Below, one piece after another: positions 33,495-43,977 of a DNA stretch of 64,000 nt (the first letter of the stretch is position 1; each line of letters opens with the position of its first letter). Under the pieces are notes generated by a model that had not been told where the DNA came from, ran no database searches, and saw only the letters and a list, made by a program, of their open reading frames with translations. This DNA comes from Microcyclospora pomicola (lineage: Eukaryota > Ascomycota > Dothideomycetes > Capnodiales). Where the stretch lies: contig NHNY01000008.1 of NCBI GenBank assembly GCA_002786065.1, positions 372,001 to 436,000 on the forward strand, given 5' to 3'. The translations under genes and the position numbers were made by a program.

Positions 33495-34729
33495 GTTCAA
33501 TGAATGTATTGCAACAGTACTTGCTATCGACAACACGATGGAGAGGATTGAAAGTACACAAACATACAAGGTCCGGAAGGATTCGATGATTGCGTGAAGT
33601 GATTAGGTTCTCGGCCGTTGTAAGCTTCCCCGTACACTTTACATGTATGCATTAGCCCGATGATCGCGAATCTTGGGCGTCTCAGCGTCCCGAAGATCGG
33701 CGAGCTCACGACAGGGTTCGAGATGGACAGGGATCCTCGGTCTGGAAGCAGAACAGAAACAGAAACAGAACATACCTTGTTAGACTTGTTCCGATGCTCC
33801 GTGTTCTATACATCTTCTGGAGCCCTGTTCTTCGCGCGTGATGGTACATATACACTGCCGACGCTACGGTGCAAGTGGCCGAAGTTGTAGCAGACGCTCG
33901 CGGTGGCCCGCCAAAGATTTGCATGTGATCGTCGAGCTAAGATTTACTCCCTCCACGATTTGCTAATCGTTCTTCACATCGATAGATACAGTAACAATCA
34001 AGGTACGCTCTAGACACGTACAGATTTCCCCTCAATGCACCGCACCACTACATGTCAAACAGAGGAATGAGTTAGTTAAAGAAGGCCGCTGGTGTGTTCA
34101 TAACCATATCATAAAATAGGTAAGGTATCAATTCAACTTCGCCCATAGATTCCACACATATATCATTACAGGCATCATCAATAATGCCAGCGCCAATGTA
34201 CACTTCCGAAAGGCACCATCGCATGTCGACGACATGGAGCAGTACCTCGAAAGTTGTATAGTAATCCTCACCCGTCAAATTGGTCTTCGCACGTTCTTAT
34301 ACCTTACACCAGCAGTGGCTAAAAGTGCCGGGCTGCTCTCGACGCCATGTGTACTGTGTTTGTATAGTCTTTCCAGTTCCTTACTATAACAGATGGAGTT
34401 GTGGACTGTTTGGACGCGATCTTGGTTGTGGTGGTGGTGGGCCAGCGAAACCATGAGGAGAACACCAGTGTGGATACTGGTTGTGACCTGGAAAGCGATC
34501 TCAGCGTGCCGAACTTCTCGTGGCTAGGTCAGGCATTGGTCTGTAAGCTGCAGCTTGCGGTCAGCGATCACTTCAACAGATGCAAGTCTCGTGGCTAGGC
34601 ATCTGTCGTATGCTGCAGTAGAAATATCGAACCGCACACGGAATCTCCTGTTTTGGTGTCCAGCCATATGACGGACTCCAGTGAAGATTGCTCCTCAAGC
34701 AAAATCCGATCAGATTGTATGACGAAGAC
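33495..34729. other. Intergenic region
   Basis: Upstream of the acyl-CoA dehydrogenase and 3' flank of the next leftward gene. Contains a TACATGTA palindrome at 33640-33647, a short (GAAACA) run near 33750-33770 and an isolated GATGGTAC at 33839-33846. AT-richer around 34070-34300. No supported gene. Confidence 0.45.
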
Positions 34730-37075
34730 TCAGACCTGCAAAGTCCCGCCTCGTCGATCAATATCATTAATGCCATACCCAAGGACGAGACGGTAGAGGT
34801 CGCGCATCCAGGCCCACTTATCGTTCAAGCCGAGCCACTTGACCGACTTGGCCACTTCCTTGGAGGTGAATCGGCGTGAGGGCAACGTATGGACCGTGGT
34901 CATCGACTTATCGCTGGTGACGAGCTTCTTGTAGTAGTTGAATGTCTTCATTTGCCATGGCATGGTACCAAACGCGTTGTCAGGCAGTTTCTGCACAAAC
35001 GAAGCCAAGTTGGGACCCAGGGTTCGCGAAAAGCCGGTGTGCATGCCGGCTTTGAGGAGTAAGTAACGCAGACGGAGGAGATGTTGTTCCTCGGTGGTCG
35101 CTGTTTCGGTCGATGAGGTTCGTTGCGAGGACGCAGACTCCGAGTAGCCGCTCCTCACCGAGGTGTTGCTGGACCAGCGGTCGTGGTGCGTGCCTCGTGT
35201 AGAGCCACTGGTGCTGGATGGCCCAAGAACGAGGATGTTCGGCGCACTAATAGAGTCTGGTGATGAAGCAGCACTCGTGTTGTCGTCGAAGATAGTGGTT
35301 GGAGTTTCTGGTGGGAATGATGGATCGTCGATGTGCTGCCTATTGCTCAGACTGGACGTCGACCGCATGTCTGAGCGCGTCGACGATGGTAGGGACGAGT
35401 AAGATGGCGGTTGCGACATTGTGAACGTCATCTGACTTGGGCGTGGAGTGTTGCGATCTGGCCGGATTTGTGTCCAGCCTTCCCTGAAGAGATCACACAA
35501 CTCCCAACATGCCTGCACTGCTGAGCCCAGCAACTCTTCGTCAGGCGTTCTGCCCTCTCGAGAGCTTTGTCGGAGGTTGAAAAGCATCTCAGCTAGCGAC
35601 CAGCAAGCTCGAAGAAGGGCATCTGTCTCCTCAGGCAATGATGTCTGTTGTTTCATCAAGCGATGGCAAAGCGTGATGTAGAAGTCAAGAGTCCTTTCGC
35701 TAAAAGCATCTGGCAGGCCACGATCTTGCGTGTTGTAGAGATGGTTATTCAGCTCAAAACTTACGCGTAGAACTGAGTCGGAGCCAGCATCGCCCTTCTG
35801 CCTGACCTCGAAGAGAGACTGACAGAAATCGCGGCAAAGCTCGAGTGTTGGAATGACTTGTGTCGCATGATCTTCGTCCTTGGACTCGTAGAGGCTTCGA
35901 CACAAACGCCAACAACTCTGCCAGGCTTGCTCCTGCACTTCTTTCTGGCCACCAGAGAATTTGAATGTGCGCGACCTATGGCTGGACGATAGATTTGCGA
36001 GGGTATTGCAAAGTGTCCAGCATTCGCTCAAGGCTGCACGGAGAGCTGCGACCTCTTCTTCCGAGTCCTGAAGGCGTTGTTGCATGGCCTGGCTTAATTT
36101 CCCTTCGGCGATCAGACCTGCGGTATCAGGACCGTCCGCTTCATCCTCGTCGGGATCGTCCTTGTCCAAGCCTTCTGGTATGTCTATGGTTGTGTCAGTC
36201 AAGAGTCAGTCAAGCGTCAATGCAAAGACCATACCTTCGAGACTAGAGGTTCGTCGGCTCTTGCGCTTCCATTCTTCTTCAAGTTCCTGTCGAGTCTGAG
36301 CTCGTGGTGTAGAGCGATCCATTTGACGAGGAACGTCGGTGTTCACCGGCGATATAGTCGACAACCTCTGTGCACGACAAATTTAGCTGTGCCAAAGCCT
36401 GTAGACGATCAACATGACATACTCTTTCCTGAGGACTGATGAGAGCATCAGGGGTATTTGGCGACACCACCGTGTTTGCCGGACCGTGGTGGGATTGGCC
36501 AAGCGCGTTGTTGTCAAACGATTTGTATCCGTCTGGAGCATGAATGACGGACTGTGGAGCGTCTTCAGCAGAGTCGGACCGGAAGCGTTGGGGCAGCTGT
36601 GTATTGATCTTCTCGACGCGTGGCTAACGATGTCAGTGTTGGGCGGTGACAAATTGTCATGCATGGCTGCATACACTTGTAGCACTTTGTGGGCTCGTCA
36701 CCTCGATCTCTGGTGATCGGATCTCTTCCTCCGCAGCGCCTTCCGTCGGCAGAGTTATATCTCCATTCTCAGCATCCTGCTCTTCTTGTGCGTCCTCGTC
36801 GATATCGGTGCCGTTGGAGTCAACCGGCGACGGTTCGATCTGCTGAGGGTATGGGCTGGGTGGGGGAGCAAGGCTGTCCGAACCCACCGATGACCTTGAG
36901 GAGACATGTCAGTCTTATGCAGCAGCTAAGCAGACCTGGGTGGGTGAACATGCCTGTTGTCTGGATTGGGAAAGGTACTTGGGTATGGCGAGTTGGGCGA
37001 ATTGGAGTAAGGCGAGAAGGCTGAGGAGATGCCACTCGAGGTAGGCGACGGCATGACTGGGCTCTTGAGGGCCAT
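34730..37075 (-). CDS. Conserved fungal protein of unknown function, five exons
   Basis: Exons 36936-37075, 36675-36894, 36423-36623, 36235-36367 and 34730-36183 encode 715 residues, with introns of 41, 51, 55 and 51 bases; phases close exactly. The first 240 residues are low-complexity (serine/proline-rich start PSPTSSGISSAFSPYSNSP, then an acidic stretch). A glutamate-rich helix ends in ELEEEWKRKSRRTSS. The middle (about 280-460) is an ordered helical domain with several W/C-containing repeats (ECWTLCNTLANL, WQSCWRLCRSLYE, ACWSLAEMLFNLR, ACWELCDLF), then a serine-rich linker, and a conserved C-terminal domain (LRLRYLLLKAGMHTGFSR, FTSKEVAKSVKWLGLNDKW). I do not recognise a named function. 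The two W-x2-C repeats hint at a protein-binding scaffold, which is inference. Confidence 0.78.
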
Positions 37076-39363
37076 AGCGGTCACGGTCGTGGAAGGGCAC
37101 CCAGTATAGACCCTGATATAGGTGGTTACAAGTTTCGGCGAGGTCGTCTGCGCCCTTCTGATCGTCCGAATCTAATGCTGAACCAACAACCTAGGCGGCT
37201 AAGGAAGCTCAGACGGATGGCATGTTTCGGGAGAGCTGTGTTACCGATGCGTCGGACGCGCTGTGCGATGCCGAGCGGGAGGGACGTTTGGGCGCAACGA
37301 CGAGGTCCTGGCCGGGGGGTTTGCTGCACAATGAGACCAGGTTATCGTGCTGCGAGGTACTGTCGTGTACGAGATCTGCGGTACGAGGCACACCAGCGCT
37401 CTTGCTCCCGCTGCTAACCACGGCTCGGAGTGGAGAGGAGCTGGCTTGTACGGAGGTATGCGCAGGTGAGGTTGGGTATCGTCGTGTCCGAGGGGATAGC
37501 TGGGAAGGACGCTCTGGACAGGAGATGAGTGATACTTGCTAGGAGCTGCAGTATGCATCCTTAGCCGTGGTAGCCATGTCAGTGTGCTGCACAGTAGTCC
37601 AGGCGTAGTGTGGGATTCATGCAGACGCCCGCACTCGACCCTCCACCAGTCCGGATAAGGCAAGTTGAGAGGTCGAAGCTGTAGATATGGACAACACTTC
37701 ACTACCTCACACGTAACGGATGACAATCAGCACGACGACGACAACGATATCCGATTACAGTAACGACGCATCGCACAGATGTAGCACAGCCTCGGAGTCG
37801 CCATGGTGGTCTGATGTACACTGTACAGTGCCGGGTTGCGACTCACCAGTTCGCATGGCGTGGATCCGATTTAAGCGCCGAGGCGTTCCCTGTCAGCCAG
37901 TAACGGCGCCAAGTCGACCAACCCATTCTCCCGTCGACTAGGGTGTTCGCTCATACGTTGGACCTGTCTCGTCCCACTCGCAAACAAGGACATGGCCATC
38001 CGCAGACTTCACCGGTCTCACACCAGCCGGGCCTACGCTCAGGACAAGAGGCCAATGACCTGCGCCATGTGGTGGTCTACCAACAACATCAGGACTCGAC
38101 TCCGTGAAACCAACGTGCAGTCTCTCTCCACATTATCTAGCATCACTGCCGACAACAACGCCAGCACAGTACTTGCGTCGCGTCTTTGCCGCAAAAGAGG
38201 ACTTGGGACTGCCACGACCTCGTTCGGAGTTGCTGCCGCAGCTGGCTGCCCGCCCCTGTTGGCATTGGAACAACTTAGTGTAATGCGTGGGAACGGCTCA
38301 CATAATTGGCCAATGCCCCTCGTACGAGACCAGACTATTTCGTTTGGCATGTCCCTGTTTTTGATAATGGAGAAGCGAATGGACATTCCGCCGTTCATTT
38401 CCATCCGTCATTGCTATCTTCAACTGCTTTTGAGCGGGATGGTGCAGGGTAAAGAATGGGCTTGATAGTCAAAGTCACATGTCCGGCAGCGCGTACGCCA
38501 CAGCACGTGTCGACCCCATTTCGCGGGTTTCGCTAGCCGCCGATAGACGCGGCCACGGAAATGACCAACTCATCGTGCAGATTGCATTACTGCAACACAG
38601 AGGCACAGCTGGCTACCAATTTGCAGACTCAGACAGTTTCATGAACTTGCTCGGCTCGCATGACTCAAATGGCACGGCATGTGCAGCATTCCCACCAGGC
38701 CACACCGCTGTCGGTCATCACATGCGACCAGGAGCACGGAGACGGCGTCCGTACTGTACCAACACCCGTCCAAACGCCAATGGGCCCGAATCCAACAACA
38801 AGTGCATTCCCGGCCAACTCTAGCAAACCGATCGTGAGCTGCATCGAGCCCGTCGGTTGGAAGTACACACACCACAAACAACCCTCGAAGGTGTAAACGA
38901 ACCCATGCAATCCAGTGTCAAAGCTTCCACATGACCGGAATGTCCTGCGAGAGGGACCGGGTGGCGGCACAATTTCAGTAGCCCAGGTCGATCTGCGGCA
39001 CAGTTGCGAACTCTCTTCCAAAATCGTCCCTTTGTCAATCGAGAAGCTTTCGCCGGATCCGCCAGATAAGGCATATATTGATAGTGAGTGTTACAAGACA
39101 GGAAAATCCATCTTTGTCTCCTATCTCTTCCTTCGATAGACGTCGTGCCGATCCCAGCAACGAGTTGGAAAGAATTGTATAGTATGCGCTCGAATTGTCT
39201 CTCATCAATCGTCAGCTGGACACAAATTATTGTCCAGTTTGGGGTATTGCTTGTAAAAGAAAGTTCGCCAAACATTGCTTGGATATATGCAATAGACGCC
39301 ATGCTGCCGTACCAAAAAGGACCAACAAATAACCAAATACAGGAGCAGCTAAGGCTTTCTGTC
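37076..39363. other. Long intergenic region (2.3 kb)
   Basis: Promoter of the unknown-function gene and the 3' flank of the RAB4-like gene. Frames such as 37992-38465 (plus) and 38820-39578 (minus) look like chance. No repeat or RNA recognised; a long 5' leader is possible. Confidence 0.4.
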
Positions 39364-40335
39364 TCAACAACATCCACTGCGACTCCCACCATTACTACTT
39401 GAGCCCGGTCCCACTCGGAGCACCCCTCCCCACCCACTCTTCCTCCTTCGTCGTCTGGTCGAATTGTATCCCTCTGATCCGCTCTTGATACTCGAGCCGT
39501 CTTCATAGCGATGATAGTCTGCGTCACCGTACTGTATGCCGGACATGGGGTCGTCGGGGTCAATTTCTCCCAACTCAATCTTGGTCAGAATCGTACGCGC
39601 CAGTTTGTTGAACACCTCGTCCACGCCGTCCCCGGACAGCGCACTGACCTCAATACTCGCGGTGATGTTGTTCTGACTTGCCCAGCTCGCCGCCATCGAC
39701 TGTGATACATCCCTCCCCGCTGGCGACACAGTTGCACGTTGCTGTGACCCCAACCCCATGGCCCCCAACGAGCTTGAATACGTCGACGGTAGGCTCCCTG
39801 GTCCCTCATCCAGCAGACTCGGCACTGCTCCTCCCGCTCCTCCCCCTTCCTCTGCCAGATCTGCCTTGTTCCCCACCAACAGCGTCGTCAGCTGTGGGCT
39901 CGCGAGCGCCCGCGCATCGCTCAAGAACGTCTGCAGCGCCGCGAAACTCTGCATGCTCGCGAGATCGTACACGAGCACGGCCCCGGCCGCCCCACGGTAG
40001 TAGCTCCGGCTGACGCTGCGGAATCGCTCGGTGCCAGCGGTGTCCCACAACTGCAGCTTCACGCGCTTGCGCCGCCCGGCTGTCGTCCCCACCTTGACGA
40101 TCTTGGACGCAAACTCCACCCCGATCGTCTGCGAGCTCAATGTCCGCCACTCTCCCTTGACGAACCGGTGCAGCAGGCAGGACTTCCCGCATCCTGAGGG
40201 CCCAAGTAGGATGATCTTGGCGAGGTAGTCGTACATCGAGGCCATCTCCTGGCCGGACGGAAGGTCGGAGGAGGACTCATGTGGATCGTTTGATCGCCCG
40301 GAGGCAGAGGACGGGGCTCGTTGGCGCGGAGCCAT
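39364..40335 (-). CDS. RAB4-like small GTPase with a long G4-G5 insertion
   Basis: Single exon, 323 residues, longer than typical Rabs (about 210). G motifs are complete: GPSGCGKS (45-52), the switch II WDTAGTERF, NKAD and SAL. The effector segment QTIGVEFASKIV resembles Rab4. The protein ends SGCC, a dicysteine motif for geranylgeranylation. Extra length comes from an N-terminal serine-rich stretch of about 30 residues and an insertion of about 55 serine/glycine-rich residues between NKAD and SAL. Rab4 acts in endosomal recycling. Methionines at 31 and 34 could be alternative starts. The insertion is a feature I have the impression is common in filamentous-fungal Rab4 proteins but cannot confirm here. 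Confidence 0.88.
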   Translation of the reverse strand: MAPRQRAPSSASGRSNDPHESSSDLPSGQEMASMYDYLAKIILLGPSGCGKSCLLHRFVKGEWRTLSSQTIGVEFASKIVKVGTTAGRRKRVKLQLWDTAGTERFRSVSRSYYRGAAGAVLVYDLASMQSFAALQTFLSDARALASPQLTTLLVGNKADLAEEGGGAGGAVPSLLDEGPGSLPSTYSSSLGAMGLGSQQRATVSPAGRDVSQSMAASWASQNNITASIEVSALSGDGVDEVFNKLARTILTKIELGEIDPDDPMSGIQYGDADYHRYEDGSSIKSGSEGYNSTRRRRRKSGWGGVLRVGPGSSSNGGSRSGCC

Positions 40336-40936
40336 TCTGTACGGCAGGCAACGGTGAACGGGTCTTGTATCGCGATGCGCCGAGCTGGTTCTCGAGGACG
40401 TAGATTGCGTGAATGGACGACGGTCAAGGATCCTCGCTGTCAGACATGCTGCTTATCGTCCGTGGTGGGCGTGACGATACGGCGAGTGGACGCGGTGTAC
40501 AGGTATCGGACGCTCTATCGCGCGCGGTGTGGTTGGATTGGTCACTTGGACTCGCTGGGTGCTGGGACGGTAGCTTGCATGTGACGATGCGATGGGCACG
40601 CTAGCGTCGGCGTTGATGGATGCGCCTCGACCGCCGAATAAATAGAAGTCCTTCATCGGTATTTGATACAAACATGATAAGTCTCATGAATGCTAGGTAT
40701 GTTCCTGGCCTTTCTCATGATTGGTGTACTGGGTTACAGTATTGTCAAGCAGAGATATGCCATGGCAGTGAGTGCATCATATAACATTGCGTCCCTGGCA
40801 TACCAGCAAGATCACCAAACCTAATCGACCGTAACTGGATACACCTACTCATAAATGCACATAGATCCGTCCTCATAAATGCACTAGGTATTCCTCTACA
40901 ACATCTCCCGTTCTCATCGACCCTAATTCAGGTCGT
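40336..40936. other. Intergenic between leftward genes
   Basis: Upstream region of the RAB4-like gene and 3' flank of the aldolase-fold gene. Nothing recognised. Confidence 0.45.
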
Positions 40937-42031
40937 TTACTTCAAAAAACTCCCGCCAGTCTTAGCAAGAATCTCATCGTAATACGGCTGAAACGCCAGC
41001 CAGCCCTTGGCCGGCAAGCCAACCTGCTGATAGCTGTCCCTCGCCTCCTCGTCCGAGATGAACGTCTTCTTATGTCCGCTCCCCTGCGCCGCCGCATCGA
41101 CGAGCAACTGTGCATGGCACGTCTTGTCGAGCGACAGGAACCAGAACGCCGCGGCGTCGATGGTCTCTCCAACCTGAGCAAGAATGTATCAGCATTCATC
41201 GACATTCAGCTCGAAGGCGTCAGGCAACGCAGGACGCTCACCGTCAGAAGTCCATGGTTCTGCAAGATGATCGCCTTGCCCTGGCCCAGGTGCGTGGCGA
41301 TGCGCCGCCCTTCCTCGCGGTCCAGCACCACGCCGCCGAATTGCGGGTACACGGCGTGGTCCTGGTAGAAGCGCAGGCTGTCCTGCGTAATCATGTCGAG
41401 CTCGCGGCCGAAGACGGAGAAGGCCTTGCCGTAAACGCTGTGGGCGTGGCATGCTGGCCGAGAGGGTCAGCCCTTAGACTTACGCATCTCCGTGAACGTT
41501 CTCGCGATTCGAGGGCGTCACGCTGGGACTGATGTTGCACATACCCGCATGAACGTCCGGCCGTGCCTTGTGGATCTCGGAGTGAATCGCGAAAGCAGCG
41601 GCGTTGATGGGCTCATCGCCCTCGACGACTTCGCCCTCCTCATTGACGAGTATCAGATCGCTGACGCAGATCTGCGAGAAATGCTTGCTGAGCGGGTTGA
41701 GCCAGAAGTGGTCAGGGAGGACGGGGTCGCGGACGGAGATGTGCCCTGCTACGCCTGTATATCATACCGCCATAGTCAGGTCAAGGAACGAAATGTCAAA
41801 GGTAGAAAGGTGGTAGGGGCATGACAAGTGACCTTCATCAAATCCGCGCTCGGCAAAGACACGATACGCCGCAGCGAGATGTTGCTTGCGATATAGCCGC
41901 TCGTCTTCAGGTGTGGCGAATGCCGGGTATGAGCGAATCTTGAGCGGTTTGCCGGTGGTCGTGCGGCCGAGCGCGCCAACGTTGGCATTGTTCTTCGGCT
42001 CGGAGGCGAGTGTCGTCGCTGAGGGCGCCAT
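40937..42031 (-). CDS. Class II aldolase/adducin-fold protein
   Basis: Exons 41833-42031, 41545-41754, 41242-41453 and 40937-41173, with introns of 78, 91 and 68 bases, give 285 residues. Family marks are GFDEGVAGHISVRDPV near the start, the glutamate-containing EGDEPINAAAFAIHSEIH, the metal-binding CHAHSVYGKAFS and the third histidine in LQNHGLLTVGETID. The domain binds a divalent metal and splits phosphorylated sugars in bacterial relatives. In fungi, members of this length are often annotated meiotically up-regulated 14-like or class II aldolase-like, with unproven substrates. The metal ligands appear intact. The start is the first ATG (APSATTLASEP follows). Confidence 0.88.
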
Positions 42032-42571
42032 GATTGTTATACCTGTCTCTAGAAGTTGAACTTGCAATGGCTAGGAACTTTAGACCGAGATCGTGATTGA
42101 AAGAGGACTGTTCGGTACAATGGCGCCTAGAGTTGACGTAGAGTGCTAGCAATCCGGCTAGAAAGCTGCCCCGCAAAATCCATAGTAGCCGAAGTAGAAG
42201 GCGATCTACCTGAGAATATATGTAAGGTATACATGTATCGCTCTATCGTAGCATGATTTTAGAGCGGCTCATTCGATGTCTTCGAGCTATAGACTTTGTG
42301 TCTCTTCGTTATAGTGGTATGTCATATGAAATCCGGGTCGCTTAGTCCTTATATACGGATAGCTTTCACTGCCGTTCTGAAACATAAATGTCCGGTAAAT
42401 CATGCTCATCTACAATGTTTCTAGTACAGCCATATTCTAGAGGATTGTTTCTACATACTACGTTCGGACAGTATTCCTTTATGATGTTCAGATCTTTTGC
42501 ATCCCTACTTCTTTCAAGATCCGCAAACAAGCTGCATCCCTCACGGCGCCCAATGCGACTCGACGCTGGTC
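42032..42571. other. Intergenic, AT-rich
   Basis: Promoter of the aldolase-fold gene and 3' flank of the small membrane-protein gene. TACATGTA palindrome at 42230-42237. No gene. Confidence 0.45.
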
Positions 42572-42884
42572 TCAAAGCGCAACATCCTCACGGCCATGCT
42601 TCTGGAAGGAGTAACGGTAAGTATTCGATACAGATCGACTCATACCTCCGACAAGAGCAAACATTGGCTTACCTTGCGTTCTGCTTTGTACCTCAAGACC
42701 GCAAGCACAGTCTGTGTTCCGTCCAAACATAACCGGAGAACCACGACGGTCAACATGATGATGGCGTAGGGATACCAGTTGGACGCATTCGGCATGCCTG
42801 GAAGAGTTAGAGTAGATGTTTTGAAGCACGGAATTATAGCTGAATGGGCATACTGGTGTGGTCGGTGGCTTGAGCCGCGGACAT
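42572..42884 (-). CDS. Small single-pass membrane protein, 61 residues, unknown
   Basis: Three exons, 42854-42884, 42673-42797 and 42572-42601, with introns of 56 and 71 bases. Both introns have consensus donors (GTATGC, GTAAGC) and acceptors (TTCCAG twice), and intron 1 has a CTAAC branch. The frames close exactly into 61 residues: a polar start (MSAAQATDHTSMPNASNWYP), one hydrophobic helix (YAIIMLTVVVLRLCL) and a basic tail (LRYKAERKKHGRED). The K/R-rich side after the helix suggests the C-terminus faces the cytosol or matrix. The family is not recognised. Four good splice sites and closing phases make chance unlikely, but no homologue can be named. It is transcribed away from the C2H2 gene across the motif array. 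Confidence 0.55.
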
Positions 42885-43028
42885 CTTTGCAAAGCTGGTG
42901 TGTTTCGCTTGTATCTGTTCGAGATGAGATTGATGATTCGGGATCTTTGTATATTGGTGAGGTCTTTGCTAGATGTCTCCAACCTCATAGCTGGACGGAG
43001 TCCTGGCTCCTGATATATGTGAGAAGCT

Positions 43029-43718
43029 GATGGTACATTGTGAACTGCTTTCGATGGTACAGATGGCAGGCCAAGAAACGCATGGGCGAAGATGCGTCGA
43101 CCATCACCGCGGCGATGGTACATTGTCTTCTAACAAGCAGGACAAGCTTTCACCAACAGCGCAAAAGGGCGAACGCCACGTGGAAATGGTACCGATGGTA
43201 CAAACCCTGGCCGAAACAGTACGCGACAACATCGAAAAGCGAGTAGACTCGAGATGGTACACGTTGGGACTGTAGACTAGGCCAGGCAAGGATGGCAACT
43301 TTTGCCTCATCGTCACCTTGTGCCTCAATGATGAGACGTCCTTCCAACCAGGTGCCAGGCTTGCGACATAGCGTAGGGGAATGCCGTAACTGCAGCGGCT
43401 GGCTGCAGACGGAGGAGCTCGTCCGTGCTCATCAAGCGGATGGTACATCAATCGCCATCTAGATACGATTCCATCCACGCAAGGGGGTGGGAAGATACTT
43501 GGCAAGGCAATGATACCTTATATCTATATGCACAGGCACATCAGGCGTCATCAAGGGGCAAACGTATATTTTAAGCTTCCGCGAATGGTACGCTTTGAAC
43601 CAATCAAACGTCTCTCCGTGCTGTCCGAGGCGGCCCCGCCGAAACCTTGCATGTAGTCCCACGTGGACGGCCACGATGGTACAGACATAGCCAATCAACG
43701 TCGTTCGTTTGTACCATC
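43029..43718. promoter_or_regulatory. Ten-copy RATGGTAC motif array in a divergent promoter
   Basis: GATGGTAC occurs on the plus strand at 43029, 43053, 43114, 43194, 43253, 43439 and 43675. AATGGTAC occurs at 43185 and 43584, and the reverse complement GTACCATC at 43711. Ten octamers in 690 bases is far above chance. They lie between the small membrane-protein gene and the C2H2 gene, 260-950 bases upstream of the latter. Elsewhere in the window I noticed only one copy (33839). Most likely a clustered transcription-factor site; the protein that binds is unknown. Confidence 0.7.
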
Positions 43719-43792
43719 GACCTGTGAGGTCACTGCCAACTCGGGCCCCGAATAATCTTGACAACATGGGGCCAAAAACCTCTCTGCCAGGA

Positions 43793-43800
43793 TATATATG
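43793..43800 (+). promoter_or_regulatory. TATA-like element
   Basis: TATATATG lies 178 bases before the C2H2 gene start codon. It is followed by a pyrimidine-rich stretch at about 43909-43965, a common feature just upstream of fungal transcription starts. Confidence 0.4.
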
Positions 43801-43977
43801 TACGGCGTCCGCGCAACCACGAAGTTTTTGTCTCCGAATTATCATGCTGCAATTGATCTGATTCCATCGTGACTGGCCTTTCTTTTGCTTCGCCTGATCT
43901 CACTCTCGTTCCTCTTTCATCTTCCATTTCTACCTTTCGTTCCTTCCGTCTCTACTTCATTATCTGCACGAAGCAAC

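Noticed and set aside
33711-33740. GGTTCGA-like sequence suggesting a tRNA B box
   Set aside because: No matching A box, acceptor stem or anticodon arm at the right spacing.
37992-38465. 157-codon plus-strand frame in the 37-39 kb gap
   Set aside because: No domain, signal peptide or splice context; the arginine/serine-rich product looks random.
38820-39578. 252-codon minus-strand frame overlapping the end of the RAB4-like gene
   Set aside because: Overlaps the real coding end in another frame and shows no recognisable protein.
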